From Cordia subcordata (Eukaryota; Streptophyta; Magnoliopsida; Boraginales; Cordiaceae), in NCBI GenBank assembly GCA_028554755.1, contig JAPTOF010000010.1, positions 14,332,501-14,396,500 on the forward strand: a stretch of 64,000 nt of DNA, read 5' to 3'. Below the pieces are notes generated by a model. The model saw only the letters and a program-made list of their open reading frames with translations, was not told the origin of the DNA and ran no database searches. The translations under genes and the position numbers were made by a program. This document shows, one piece after another, positions 55,323 through 64,000 of the stretch; the first letter of the stretch is position 1, and every line of letters begins with the position of its first letter.

Positions 55323-56605
55323 GACTTAGAGAAGGAGAATTTGTGTTTATATGGGCATCCAAATGAGATGTGGGAAGTGGGGTTGCTGGCGGAGGAGGTG
55401 CTGCCTGAGCTGCTGAAGCTAGCGTTGGGGATTAATTTCGCTTAGGATGGTATGAGCCAGCGGCATACGAGATCTCATGCTAAATTCTAGTTAGTGGCCA
55501 TACATATTGGCTCTTATTCAAAATCAGTCATTATAAGTAAGAGGGAACCGGTAAACCATACTAGTTCATGTGTTAAGTTCTAGTTATGCTCTTCTCTTAA
55601 CTCTCTCTAAATTCACCATTGGTTTACATCACAAATCATCTTGTATAGTTTATTACATCTCTTTGTTCTTGGGTAACAATTTAGATAGTCTAAAAATGTG
55701 GGCTTTGTTAACTATTTATGTGTATAGGGATATAAATATGGTAGATATACAGCTCTGTAGATATTGATCACTGACTGATGTGTTCAAGAAGCTATTACTA
55801 CTTGCTATAATGTTAAAAGTTGTGAAGTAGATTTATGTCTAGGTGAAAGATTGTTTTGCATTTTTCATCTTTTGGGCACTTCTTGGTCATTGGAATCTCA
55901 AAATGACAACCAAATAGGTCATCTTTTGCTATGTTGTGAGGATCAATTGAAAGTAGCTACAGATATAAATGCGCATGCTCTTGTTGACTGCTTGTTTCTA
56001 CACATGTTTGGCTTCTCTTGAGACCATCTTTTTGATTGACAAGCTTGTTTCTCTACTTTGATCTATCCTTCTGGGCATTTTCTGTAACTGAGTGAAAATA
56101 TTCCTTCTGCCAGTTTGCACTGTTATGTCTGATTTTACACCCATCTGGGTTATGAATGCATGTGTTTTTTTTCTCAATAGGAAGTATCTGCTTAGCCTGA
56201 TAAATGATCTTCCCACTGTCTTGGACAATGTGTCCAAACAAAATCACTTGAAGGACAAGCACATTGTAGATAGTGGAAGCAAATCAAGGAGTAGCACAAA
56301 GGTGAACTATTCAAATAGTTAAGAGTCATACTTTCTTAGCTTCTCTCCTTTCTAAAATATAAAATCAGAACTAAGTTTCCCTACAAAGATCAAGATGATG
56401 AAAGTTATAGAGAGGATGAAGATGAGCATAGTTAAACCCTTCTATGGAAGCTGTCGAGAGCTTACAATGCTGATGCATTCTGGATCGATTGTGATATCTG
56501 TAGGAGGTGGTACCATGGGAAGTGCGTGAAATTACACCAATTAAGGCTGAAAATTTTAAATAGTACAAATGCCCATCTTGTAGTTTGAAAAATGGCAAGC
56601 ACTAG
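55323..56605 (+). pseudogene. Alfin-like PHD-finger protein pseudogene
   Basis: In plants this family binds methylated histone H3 through a C-terminal PHD finger. Three or four exon remnants are in order. 55323-55459 encodes [18 protein letters not shown] followed by the AEEVLPEL...ALGINFA pattern, with a TAG inside. A weaker piece follows near 55490-55540. 56179-56300 (LINDLPTV, VDSGSKSRSSTK) is bounded by an acceptor TTCTCAATAG and donor AAG|GTGAAC. 56371-56605 has the acidic DEDEH stretch and the PHD core FWIDCDICRRWYHGKCVK, then YKCPSC in a shifted frame, ending at TAG. Retained introns rule out a processed copy. Nonsense codons and at least one frameshift show it is dead. The first exon was not found. 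Confidence 0.82.
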
Positions 56606-57453
56606 ATTTTGATAAGATAGAAACTAAGGACAAGAAACCTTGTTCGAGATTGACCACTGCATTGCTAAACCTTTAGGTGGTGTCGTCGGAATAAAACATA
56701 AGAAAGAACAATACTAGGTTAGTCCTATATGTATCATGAGTTTCATAACACATCAAAGTCAATGCTTGCTTTTCCATGATAGTGCTACTAGATTAATATC
56801 CATTTCTATTGTATATTTTGCAGTCTATATTGCTCAATTATACTGCAATTACTTAGACACCCTGTAGAAAGGTCTGCTTCAACTACTTCATTGGATCTAA
56901 GAGCTATTAGTTTTTACATCATTTATCTATGGATTTGTTATATATTTGTAATTTGATTACAAATCTCATAGAATCATCTATAGTCATTTTTAAAAAATTG
57001 GGAGTTTATTGGTTTTTCTTTCCATTGTGAGATCTTATTTTTTCATTTGCACACCCTTTCATATTGAATGACAAATGATGTAACTAGAATTTCCTTCAAA
57101 GACACAAGAGGAATTATTTTTATTTCAGATTAATGTCAACGCAGATCTTTTAGGAAATTTTAGATTTTTAAAGATTCAAGTGGTATTATGTTATTTTTTT
57201 GGCTTGTGTTTCATTTATAGTTTATCCTTCTCATAGTTTGTGGGGAACCACTGTAAAATGTCCAATGTGGCATATTAGAAGGGGATGCATTTTGCTTTTA
57301 CGAGGTCTAGATTCAAGGCTTTGTAAGGATCTTTCTTCTAATCTTCAAAAGCTTAGATGCAAGGTAGCTTGTGACTCTTATTTTTGGTGTGTTATTTTGT
57401 ACTTGTGTACCTCTATATGCATTTGTAAGTCTAGGACTAAGGCACCAATCTAA
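56606..57453. other. Downstream of the PHD pseudogene, no gene seen
   Basis: AT-rich. No supported frame, repeat boundary or RNA gene. It ends at a TAA that may be the target site of the next element. Confidence 0.4.
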
Positions 57454-57660
57454 GGGTGCATTTGGATTGGTCTTTTTTGGCCAAAAAGCACCTTTTTTTT
57501 GACAAAAAAAGCACTTCTTACTCATGTATACTCGTTTGGATTGGCTTTCATCCAAAGCTGAAGTTGGAAAAAAGCTCATTTTGGCTATTTATAGAAGATA
57601 AAAATTTTAGCTTTGAAAAAAACTTGTGCGGTAGATGTGAGAGAAGGTAAAAAAAATGTG
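57454..57660 (+). mobile_element. Candidate left end of a PIF/Harbinger-type DNA transposon
   Basis: GGGTGCATTTGGATTGG directly after TAA (57451-57453) resembles PIF/Harbinger inverted termini and their TAA/TTA target duplication. The subterminal sequence has nested inverted motifs (TTTTTTGGCCAAAAA at about 57474, TTTGGATTGGCTTTCATCCAAA at about 57534). The Myb/SANT-like gene downstream fits the accessory gene of such elements. The right end would lie beyond the window, so this is tentative. Confidence 0.4.
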
Positions 57661-58809
57661 TTGATACTCTTTATGACCATTTTGACCCGATAAAAAATAA
57701 ACTTTCTCTTTCTTCTTTAACTCACCTTCATCGTTCTTTTCCTAAACTCTCTCTCTCTCTCTCTCTCTTCTTGCAGCTGCTCTCAAGAATGTAGATTTCC
57801 ACCAAGTAAGTTCCATTTTTTTACTTTTATTGGGTTTTTCCCCCTCTATCGTTCTCAAATCTATGTATTAATTTTTTTTTTGTATTTTTTTAAAATTATT
57901 TCTTATGAACCATATTACTGATAGATGAGAGTTGGGTAATGTTGATTAGTTCATAATCATCATTAGGATAGAGAAAAAATGTCGAGAACAAAGCTGAAAA
58001 GTTATTATTTTTTGAATTTTTGGCACTATTTTTCTTGGTTGTAATTTTTTTTGGGAAGAAATTGACAATGATAATGATTTATAGAAGTTTACATAGCTTC
58101 ACAAGATGTTCATTTCATTTGTCCTTTGATAATGAAAACTGACAAAATTTTAAGACAATTTACAAGTGGAATTATGATATCTCTGGTGGAATCAATGTGT
58201 TGAAACCATGTGACGTATATATTGATTAAAGGCTAGTATAAGCTACTGTTTATGTCTTGATAACAGAAGTTGTTGAATAAACTAAAACTTTTTTCATTCG
58301 CTATGGTTGGCAAATATTCACATTCACATTGGTTCTACAATTTTTGCCCAAGAATTCTTTCTTGGAATAAACTGAGATTTCTTTATTTGAAGAAATTTTC
58401 ATACTCTGTTATAGCCTCATCAACTAATTGTTTCTACAATTTTTGCACAAGAATTTTATTAAAAAATTAAGTTATCTAGAAGAAAAGAGGAATATCTTTT
58501 CTATTTTAAAAATTTAGAAAATATTCACATTTATATTGGTTGTTAGAGAAACATCATTAGCCTTTGGAGATTAAGTGAACGTTGAGAGCACACTTTAGAT
58601 ATGTTTAATTTGTTCAAGGAGGATATGATTTGTACTATTTCAACACTTTATATATTTGATAAACTATGAACAATTGCTGTTAGAAGTATAATGGATACAT
58701 GAGTTGATAGTTGTTGTTATGAATCAAAGTTCTTGGCATATGTTATTTATTGGAAACTTTTAGTGCTTATTAGAATGACAGTTATTATGTTAATCTTTGT
58801 TTAATTAGA
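57661..58809. other. Possible 5' region of the Myb/SANT-like gene
   Basis: A CT microsatellite (about 57742-57768) followed by TTCTTGCAG and a short exon-like AAGAATGTAG...CAAG|GTAAGTT-type sequence near 57773-57812, then AT-rich sequence ending in TTTAATTAG before the ATG at 58810. This is consistent with a leader intron, but no protein evidence supports it. Confidence 0.3.
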
Positions 58810-58975
58810 ATGACATCAAAGTATGCTTCCAAAAAAACTACAAAAGAAAAGAACATTAAAGATCCAAATTCGGGTGAAGTTGAGGGAACAGAGAAGGCAA
58901 AATAGAATGATAGTAACACAAAGGCATTCTTAAAGGCATGTATTGAGAAGATGTATACTGGGAATAGGTCCCACT
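58810..58975 (+). pseudogene. Myb/SANT-like DNA-binding protein pseudogene, 5' part
   Basis: The frame from ATG 58810 gives a Lys-rich lead and then NDSNTKAFLKACIEKMYTGN, preceded by a TAG where the family has Trp. It continues beyond the Ale element at 63843 with FTKKGWKILITKLNER and KQLKNK...DALK. This is the L10-interacting-Myb-type domain found both in host genes and as the DNA-binding partner of PIF/Harbinger transposase. Trp-to-stop changes (TGG to TAG or TGA) recur, so it was dead or died independently of the insertion. The downstream transposase, if any, is outside the window. Confidence 0.7.
58971..58975 (+). repeat. Target-site duplication CCACT, left copy
   Basis: Exact match to 63838-63842. 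Confidence 0.9.
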
Positions 58976-59255
58976 TGTAAAGGTTAAGAAACCCCCGTAA
59001 TATCATCGGAGAAAATTCTATTATTTATAATGTGTGATACAGTAGAAGATTACAAAGAACTCTAGCTCATGTAGGAGTACATAATGATTATCACTATACA
59101 AGTATACTCTAGCTAAGGATAAATACAAAGTGATAAACATATACATGATATGATTATCTACACAATGATTATCACTACACAATTATACTATAGCTAAGGA
59201 TAAATACAAAGTGATAAACATATACAGGATATGATTATCTAATTATTCATCAATA
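58976..59255 (-). repeat. 3' LTR of the Ale-type element
   Basis: 280 bp, TGTAAAGG to TCAATA on the plus strand, so the sense strand runs TATTGATG...CTTTACA: TA...CA ends instead of TG...CA. It contains a tandem 80-bp duplication (59084-59163, 59164-59243). Next to it inside the element is a C-run (59256-59267), the sense-strand G-rich polypurine tract. Confidence 0.9.
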
Positions 59256-59890
59256 CCCCCCCTCCCCCAAAAGCTAAGGGTGCTTTGACAACTTGTAGCT
59301 TGTTGCGTAATTGCTCAAACCTAGATCGAAAGGTTGGCTTTGTGAAGAGATCAGCCAACTGATCTTGGGAACAAACATATTGTACTTTGAAAGTCCCATC
59401 CTTAACCTTGTCCCGAATGAAATGAACATCAATTTCTATGTGTTTACTCCTGTGATGAATGATTGGATTTGAAGCCAAATATATAGAACTGATGTTATCA
59501 CAATAAAGCACTGGCACAGTAGACAATTTAACCTATAAGAATTGAAGGATATAATTCACCCACAATAATTCGGAACTGAGGTTGGCCATTGCGCGATATT
59601 CCACCTCAGCACTTGATTTTGAGACTATATGTTGTTTTCGTGAGCTCCAAGTAATTAGATTTAGTCCCAAGTAGATGGCATAACCAAATGTGGAGCGTCG
59701 CATGTCAGGACATCCAGCCCAGTTAGCATCATTATATCCTTTCAATGTTGGTGACAAGCAAGGCTAAAACAATAACCCGTGATGCAAAGTATGCTTCACG
59801 TGTCGTAATATGCGCTTGGCTGCCATAAGATGAGTTGTTCTCAGGTTGTGCATGTATTGACAAACCAAGTTCATAGCATAAGATAAATCT
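59239..59890 (-). pseudogene. Ale-type RNase H
   Basis: Two frames: 59757-59533 ([40 protein letters not shown]) and 59526-59239 (VLYCDNISSIYLASNP, RSKHIEIDVHFIRDKV, LADLFTKP). A TAG between them near 59530 breaks the domain. The C-terminus reads through the polypurine tract (AFGGGGV) and into the LTR, so the stop codon lies inside the LTR, an economical arrangement. Confidence 0.9.
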
Positions 59891-59892
59891 GG

Positions 59893-61158
59893 TCATGTCA
59901 TCGTCAAGTATTGTAGTGCACTAACTAGGCGGTGGTATTCAGTGGGGTCTTTGAGCTCTTCTCCTTTTATTGCATTGAGTCGCGTGGTGGATACAGGCGT
60001 ATGAACTGGTTTGGCACCATCTAAGCCAAATTGCTTTAAGAGTTGAATGGCATATTTTGTTTGAGTGAGAATGATCCCTCTTGGATCACGATTGACTTTT
60101 ATCCCTAGGAAATAATAAAGAGAACCTAGATCTTTCATGTCAAAAGCAACTGATAAGGAGGAGATGAACTTAGAAACCCATGTGAAGTCATGTCATGTGA
60201 TAATAAGATCATCCACGTATAATAAAACTACGAGAATCTTACTAGATTGATGATTAACAAAAAGAGAAGCTTCATGTTCTGAATGATAAAAACCATTAGA
60301 GAGCAAAAACATGCTGAATTTTTTATACCAGGCCCTAGGTGCCTGTTTTAACCCATTGAGTAACTTGTGAAGTCGACAAACATACTCGGGATGATCATGA
60401 TCTGTAAACCCTGGTGGTTGTTGCATGAAAACAGTTTCGGCTAAGTCCCTATGAAGAAATGCATTTCGAACATCCAATTGTCGTAGAACCCAATTATTGG
60501 AAATAGCCAGACTAAGAATGATACGAATTGTTGCAGGTCGAGCTACTGGGCTATAATTGTCATCATAGTCTCGTCCGGGCTGCTGATTGTAACCCTTTGC
60601 TACCAAACAGGCTTTGTACCTCTCGATTGAACCATCAGATTTTTGCTTTATTTTATAGACCCAACGACATCCAATGACATTCATCTGAGGTGTTTGTGGA
60701 ACTAAAGACCATGTTTTATTTTTCAAAAGAGCATTGAATTCTTCAGTCATTGCACTTCTCCAATTAGCATATTTATTAGCCTCAGTAAAACAAGTGGGTT
60801 CAACAATATGGGCAGAAGTAGTAGCAATTAGGGCATGAGGAATAGGATGCCGTGTAGAGAAGAGAATCTTAGGCTTGCGCGTACCGTCCATTTCTAGTGT
60901 GACCATGGTATGTGTGGGACCTGGAGGTTGTAGCACTGGCGTTGCTTGTGTTGTTGGAGATTCCTCCATTAACACAGTATTGGTGACATGTTCTTGTGAC
61001 AAACTCCGCTCTGGAATAGGAGTTGATTGATTAGGTGATGAAGGAAAAGACGTTGCTTCAGCTGCCTCATCTTGAGAAATTGAACACACCTGATTAGGAG
61101 GTTGACAAAGAGGCAAATTAGCACCGGTGTGAAGAAGAAGCATTAGAAGTCTGCACAA
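59893..61158 (-). pseudogene. Ale-type reverse transcriptase
   Basis: The frame 61158-60193 has a Pro/Thr-rich linker, then the RT: WSLVPQTPQMNVIGCRWVYK, KACLVAKGYNQQPGRDYDD, LRQLDVRNAFLH, VFMQQPPGF, LNGLKQAPRAWYKKF and the catalytic YVDDLIIT (about 60196-60219). A frameshift follows immediately, and the thumb region resumes in 60138-59893 (DLGSLYYFLGIKV, QTKYAIQLLKQFG, TPVSTT, YHRLVSALQYLTMT). The active-site residues are intact. Confidence 0.92.
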
Positions 61159-62430
61159 AAGTAGTGTCAGTATACTGCTTGTATGGAGTCAAAACTCCTA
61201 GGCGTGGAAAAGGACGAACAGTAAATAGCGGTTGTTGTTGAGAAATTGCTGATTTGTTTGATAAGCTAAGAAATTCAGTCTCATTGAATACCACATGCCA
61301 TGACATAATAGTTTTCCCATTGTTGAGATAAGGCATCTATAGCCTTTATGCAGTGGGCTATAACGAAGGAATAAGCAAGGAGTACTTTTAAACTAAAGCT
61401 TGTTGCGACCAAAAGTACTCAAACAAGGAAAACACAAAGCTCCAAACACTCACATGAAAGTATATTCTGGCAGAGACCCATATAACAATTCATATGGGGA
61501 CTTAAAAGAGAGCACTGAAGAGGGCATGCGATTAATAAGATATACCGCAGTAGAAAAAGCATCATTCCAAAAAGTAGCTGGCAAATTGCTGTGAGCAAGC
61601 ATGGTTAAACCTGTTTCAACAATATGACGGTGTTTGCGTTCGGCAACGCCATTTTGCTGAGGTGTTCCTGGGCAAGAAAGATGATGAATAATCCCATGTT
61701 TCTAAAGAAAAGAGTGCATTGTATGATTTAAAAACTCTCCACCTGAATCACTTTGCAAATACTTAATTTTAGCTCGACACAAGTTTTGAACCATATTAAC
61801 AAATGTTGGAAAAATGGCAGCTACATCACTTTTCTGTATCAAGGGATAATACCAAGTATAACGAGAGTAATCATCAATTGAAACCAAATAATACCAAAAA
61901 CCATCTGTGGAAGTAGTAGGAGCAGGTCCCCATACATCATAGTGAATAATATTCAATAAAACTTCTTCATGAGAATCAAATGGCAAACGATGACTCTTTC
62001 CCACATGACAACTATTACAAAAATTATTTGAACTAGCAGACGGTACAATGGAGAGAACTTTTTGCAAACGAGACACAACCTTGGAAGACGGATGCCCTAA
62101 TCTAGCATGCCAAACCTCGGCAGATACTTTATTGGCAGTGAAAGCTGTTGGCGATCTGGAAGAAAAAGAGTATAGACCCTCCTTAATCTGTCCCTGATGC
62201 AGCACCTTGTTTGTCTTCAAGTCCTTAATATAATAAGCAGAAAAAGTGAAAATAAAGACACAGTTATGTTCCTTTATGAATTGGGAAACTAAGAGCAACT
62301 TTTTAGCAAGATGAGGAACCAAACATGACCTGAGAAATAGACAAGTCGAATAAACTGTATTGCCATTAGAAAGAGTCAAAGGAATACGACCCACATGAGA
62401 AATAGACAAATTAGAGCCATTTCCAATCAT
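61118..62430 (-). pseudogene. Ale-type integrase
   Basis: The frame 62430-61702 has the protease tail, then the zinc region (VWHARLGHPSSKV, CNSCHVGKSHRLPF) and the first two catalytic Asp (IHYDVWGPAP, YLQSDSGGEF). A stop at 61702 is followed by damaged sequence covering the third catalytic residue and C-terminal region. Readable pieces continue on the same strand to about 61340, and 61336-61118 has MSWHVVFNETEF, typical of the integrase-RT junction. Confidence 0.88.
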
Positions 62431-63499
62431 GACCTGAGTAGGGCCAGAATAAGACTCCGGTTGTCATCAGGTACCATGTGATTTGTGGCACCAGTGTCCA
62501 CGAACCACTGAGAGTCAGCAAGGGACTGAACCTGTAGAGCACTAAAGGCTTTTGTAGTTTGATTAATTACCTCATCAGGCGCACAACATTGATCAGCTTT
62601 GTGGTATGGATAACCACATCTATAACACACCACAGCACGGGATTCCAGGGGAGCATTTTGCTGGGGAGAATTTTGAGCACGACCTCCACGGCCCTTGGTT
62701 GAATCATGACCACCTCTCGCAGAGAAAGAACCACATCTGCCTTTGCTAAAACGCCCTCGAGTAGAAGTCCTAGTTGAATTGGTGGATTGATTTTGTGGAG
62801 CAGGAGACCCATGTAACGGGGGTGTAGTGGCAGACATCGTAACTGATTTCTCAACCATAGACATAGAAGAAGTCAGTCGAAGTTCAAAACAAGCAATAAT
62901 CCACATACCTCGGGAAACGTTGGGCATGTTGCACGAGAATTTATCGCAGCCACTATTGGACCAAATTCAAACCCGAGGCCTTTTAATATCCAGAGAATGA
63001 GATCATCTTCATCGACTGCTTTGCCAGCACTTGTTAAGGCTAAAGATAGAGACTTGGCTTGATGAATGTGTACATGAATAGACTGAGAACCTTTGTGCAA
63101 GGACTGAAGCTCCATTTTGATTTGCTGTATACGTGCCCTAGACTGAGAACCATAGAGAGTCTCGAGGGTGACCTAGACATCTCAAGCCGTTGTTTTATCA
63201 ACAACCTGGGCAAGAACAGAATCTGAAAGGGAGATGAGCAACCATCCGAATACCATTTGATCAAGCTGAACCCATTTAGCAACCTCGGATTCTGGAGCAG
63301 TTGGTTGCTGAAGGGTGCCATCTAAGATACCAAGAAGACCATAAGAACGAAGAACTGGGTATATTTGAGTTTTCCAGAGCAAAAAGTTAGTGTTGCCAAG
63401 CTTAATAGAGAGTTCTTAAGGAATATTTGAGATCGTAGGGAGATTTGAAATAGTAGGTGGACGTGGGATAACATCAGATGTGGAAGCCGAGTCTGCCAT
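62427..63499 (-). pseudogene. Ale-type gag and protease
   Basis: The likely start is the ATG at 63497-63499 (MADSAS). Early stops and frame changes follow. Gag core pieces: VQLDQMVFGWLLISLSDSVL (63382-63182) and KMELQSLHKGSQSIHVHI then GLGFEFGPIVAAINSR (63115-62873). The frame 62927-62427 has an Arg/Gly-rich region, an intact zinc knuckle CYRCGYPYHKADQC (CX2CX4HX4C) and the protease motif WFVDTGATNHMV with the active-site DTG. Order and spacing are standard. Confidence 0.9.
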
Positions 63500-63551
63500 A
63501 AAGAAATATGTGGGAGATGGTTGAAGAATAGAATTGTGGAAAAAACCTGGA

Positions 63552-63564
63552 TTAGCTGATACCA
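63552..63564 (-). other. Primer binding site of the Ale-type element
   Basis: Sense strand TGGTATCAGCTAA directly after the 5' LTR. The first nine bases match the initiator tRNA-Met complement (TGGTATCAGAGC), then it diverges, which is common in this lineage. Confidence 0.75.
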
Positions 63565-63837
63565 TGTAAAGGTTAAGAAACCCCCGTAATATCATCGGGG
63601 ATAATTCTATTATTTATAATGTGTGATACAGTAGAAGTTTACAAAGAACTCTAACTCATGTAGGAGCACACAATGATTATCACTATACAAGTATACTCTA
63701 GCTAAGGATAAATACAAAGTGATAAACATATATAGGATATGATAATCTACACAACACTACACAACTATACTATAGCTAAGGATAAATACAAAGTGATAAA
63801 CATATATAGGATATGATTATCTAATTATTCATCAATA
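63565..63837 (-). repeat. 5' LTR of the Ale-type element
   Basis: 273 bp. Matches 58976-59255 but lacks about 7 bp at the start of the second 80-bp repeat. Confidence 0.9.
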
Positions 63838-63842
63838 CCACT
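63838..63842 (+). repeat. Target-site duplication CCACT, right copy
   Basis: Exact match to 58971-58975. Confidence 0.9.
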
Positions 63843-64000
63843 CACATTTCACCAAAAAGGGGTGGAAAATTTTGATAACAAAGCTTAATGAACGGACATA
63901 AAACAATTATGTTCACAAACAACTAAAAAATAAGTGAGATGCTTTGAAAAGGAGTTGTGGGCAAAACTTGTTCAAAATCAAACCAGTCTTGGTTGGGATC
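63843..64000 (+). pseudogene. Myb/SANT-like pseudogene, continuation
   Basis: Joins the sequence cut at 58975. FTKKGWKILITKLNER, then HKQLKNK, a TGA in place of the conserved Trp, and DALKRS. Two stops in 50 codons. It runs off the window end. Confidence 0.68.

Larger units (their letters stand above)
58976..63837 (-). mobile_element. Ale-type Ty1/copia retrotransposon, full length, inactive
   Basis: 4862 bp, minus strand: LTRs 58976-59255 and 63565-63837, perfect TSD CCACT, initiator-Met-type primer site, gag, protease, integrase, RT, RNase H in copia order. Short LTRs and compact size fit the Ale/Retrofit lineage. By eye the LTRs differ by about a dozen substitutions and one short indel, so the insertion is fairly recent. 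Several frameshifts and stops inactivate it. It disrupts the Myb/SANT-like pseudogene. Confidence 0.92.

Noticed and set aside
1..64000. CRISPR arrays, rRNA genes, bacterial operons, plasmid origins
   Set aside because: None seen. Repeats here are LTRs, microsatellites and one tandem array, and the sequence is plant nuclear.

Overview
This window looks like repeat-dense nuclear DNA of a flowering plant. It is AT-rich, has no prokaryotic gene organisation, and almost every long reading frame belongs to an LTR retrotransposon. The only host-type genes I can support are relics: an Alfin-like PHD-finger pseudogene with visible splice sites (about 55323-56605) and a Myb/SANT-like pseudogene (58810-58975, resuming at 63843). 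Family calls rest on remembered motif patterns, not on searches. I cannot name the species.

Layout. 1-3331: 3' part of a plus-strand Ty3/gypsy (Athila-type) element, with accessory-ORF remnant, 3' noncoding cassette and LTR A. 3332-14310: a nearly complete minus-strand Athila-type element (1795 and 1800 bp LTRs, perfect TSD TGCAT, tRNA-Asp primer site, broken gag-pol) inserted into LTR A. 14316-14742: rest of LTR A and a truncated related LTR B. 14743-22212: a Ty1/copia sirevirus on the plus strand (truncated 5' LTR, gag, internally deleted pol, second long ORF, full 3' LTR). 22213-25439: a plus-strand accessory-ORF fragment and a badly decayed second sirevirus. 25440-51235: a nest of minus-strand Athila-like elements with two shared-LTR units (C and E), a third element (D, 27600-37071) inserted in C, a partly inverted LTR (F), and a 3.5 kb endogenous pararetrovirus fragment (47515-51068) inside a TA microsatellite of LTR F. 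51236-57450: a palindrome-rich tandem array, low-information sequence and the PHD pseudogene. 57454-64000: a candidate PIF/Harbinger end, the Myb/SANT-like pseudogene, and an Ale-type copia element (58976-63837, TSD CCACT) inserted in it.

Two themes tie the window together. First, elements A, C, D and E and the 22213 fragment share an unrecognised accessory ORF. In A, C, D, E and the complete Athila element, the internal region ends in a noncoding cassette of about 0.92-0.97 kb bracketed by an 18-nt stem-loop (TTGCTTG-loop-CAAGCAA), each copy followed by a purine-rich tract. Element D has gag and protease but no reverse transcriptase or integrase, and C and E have neither, so this looks like a non-autonomous lineage that would depend on a coding relative. 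Second, clusters of CCGGTCGACCGG-type palindromes occur in all the Athila-type LTRs and also in the unrelated copia sirevirus.

Nothing here appears able to encode a complete functional element. Every pol reading frame carries stops or frameshifts.
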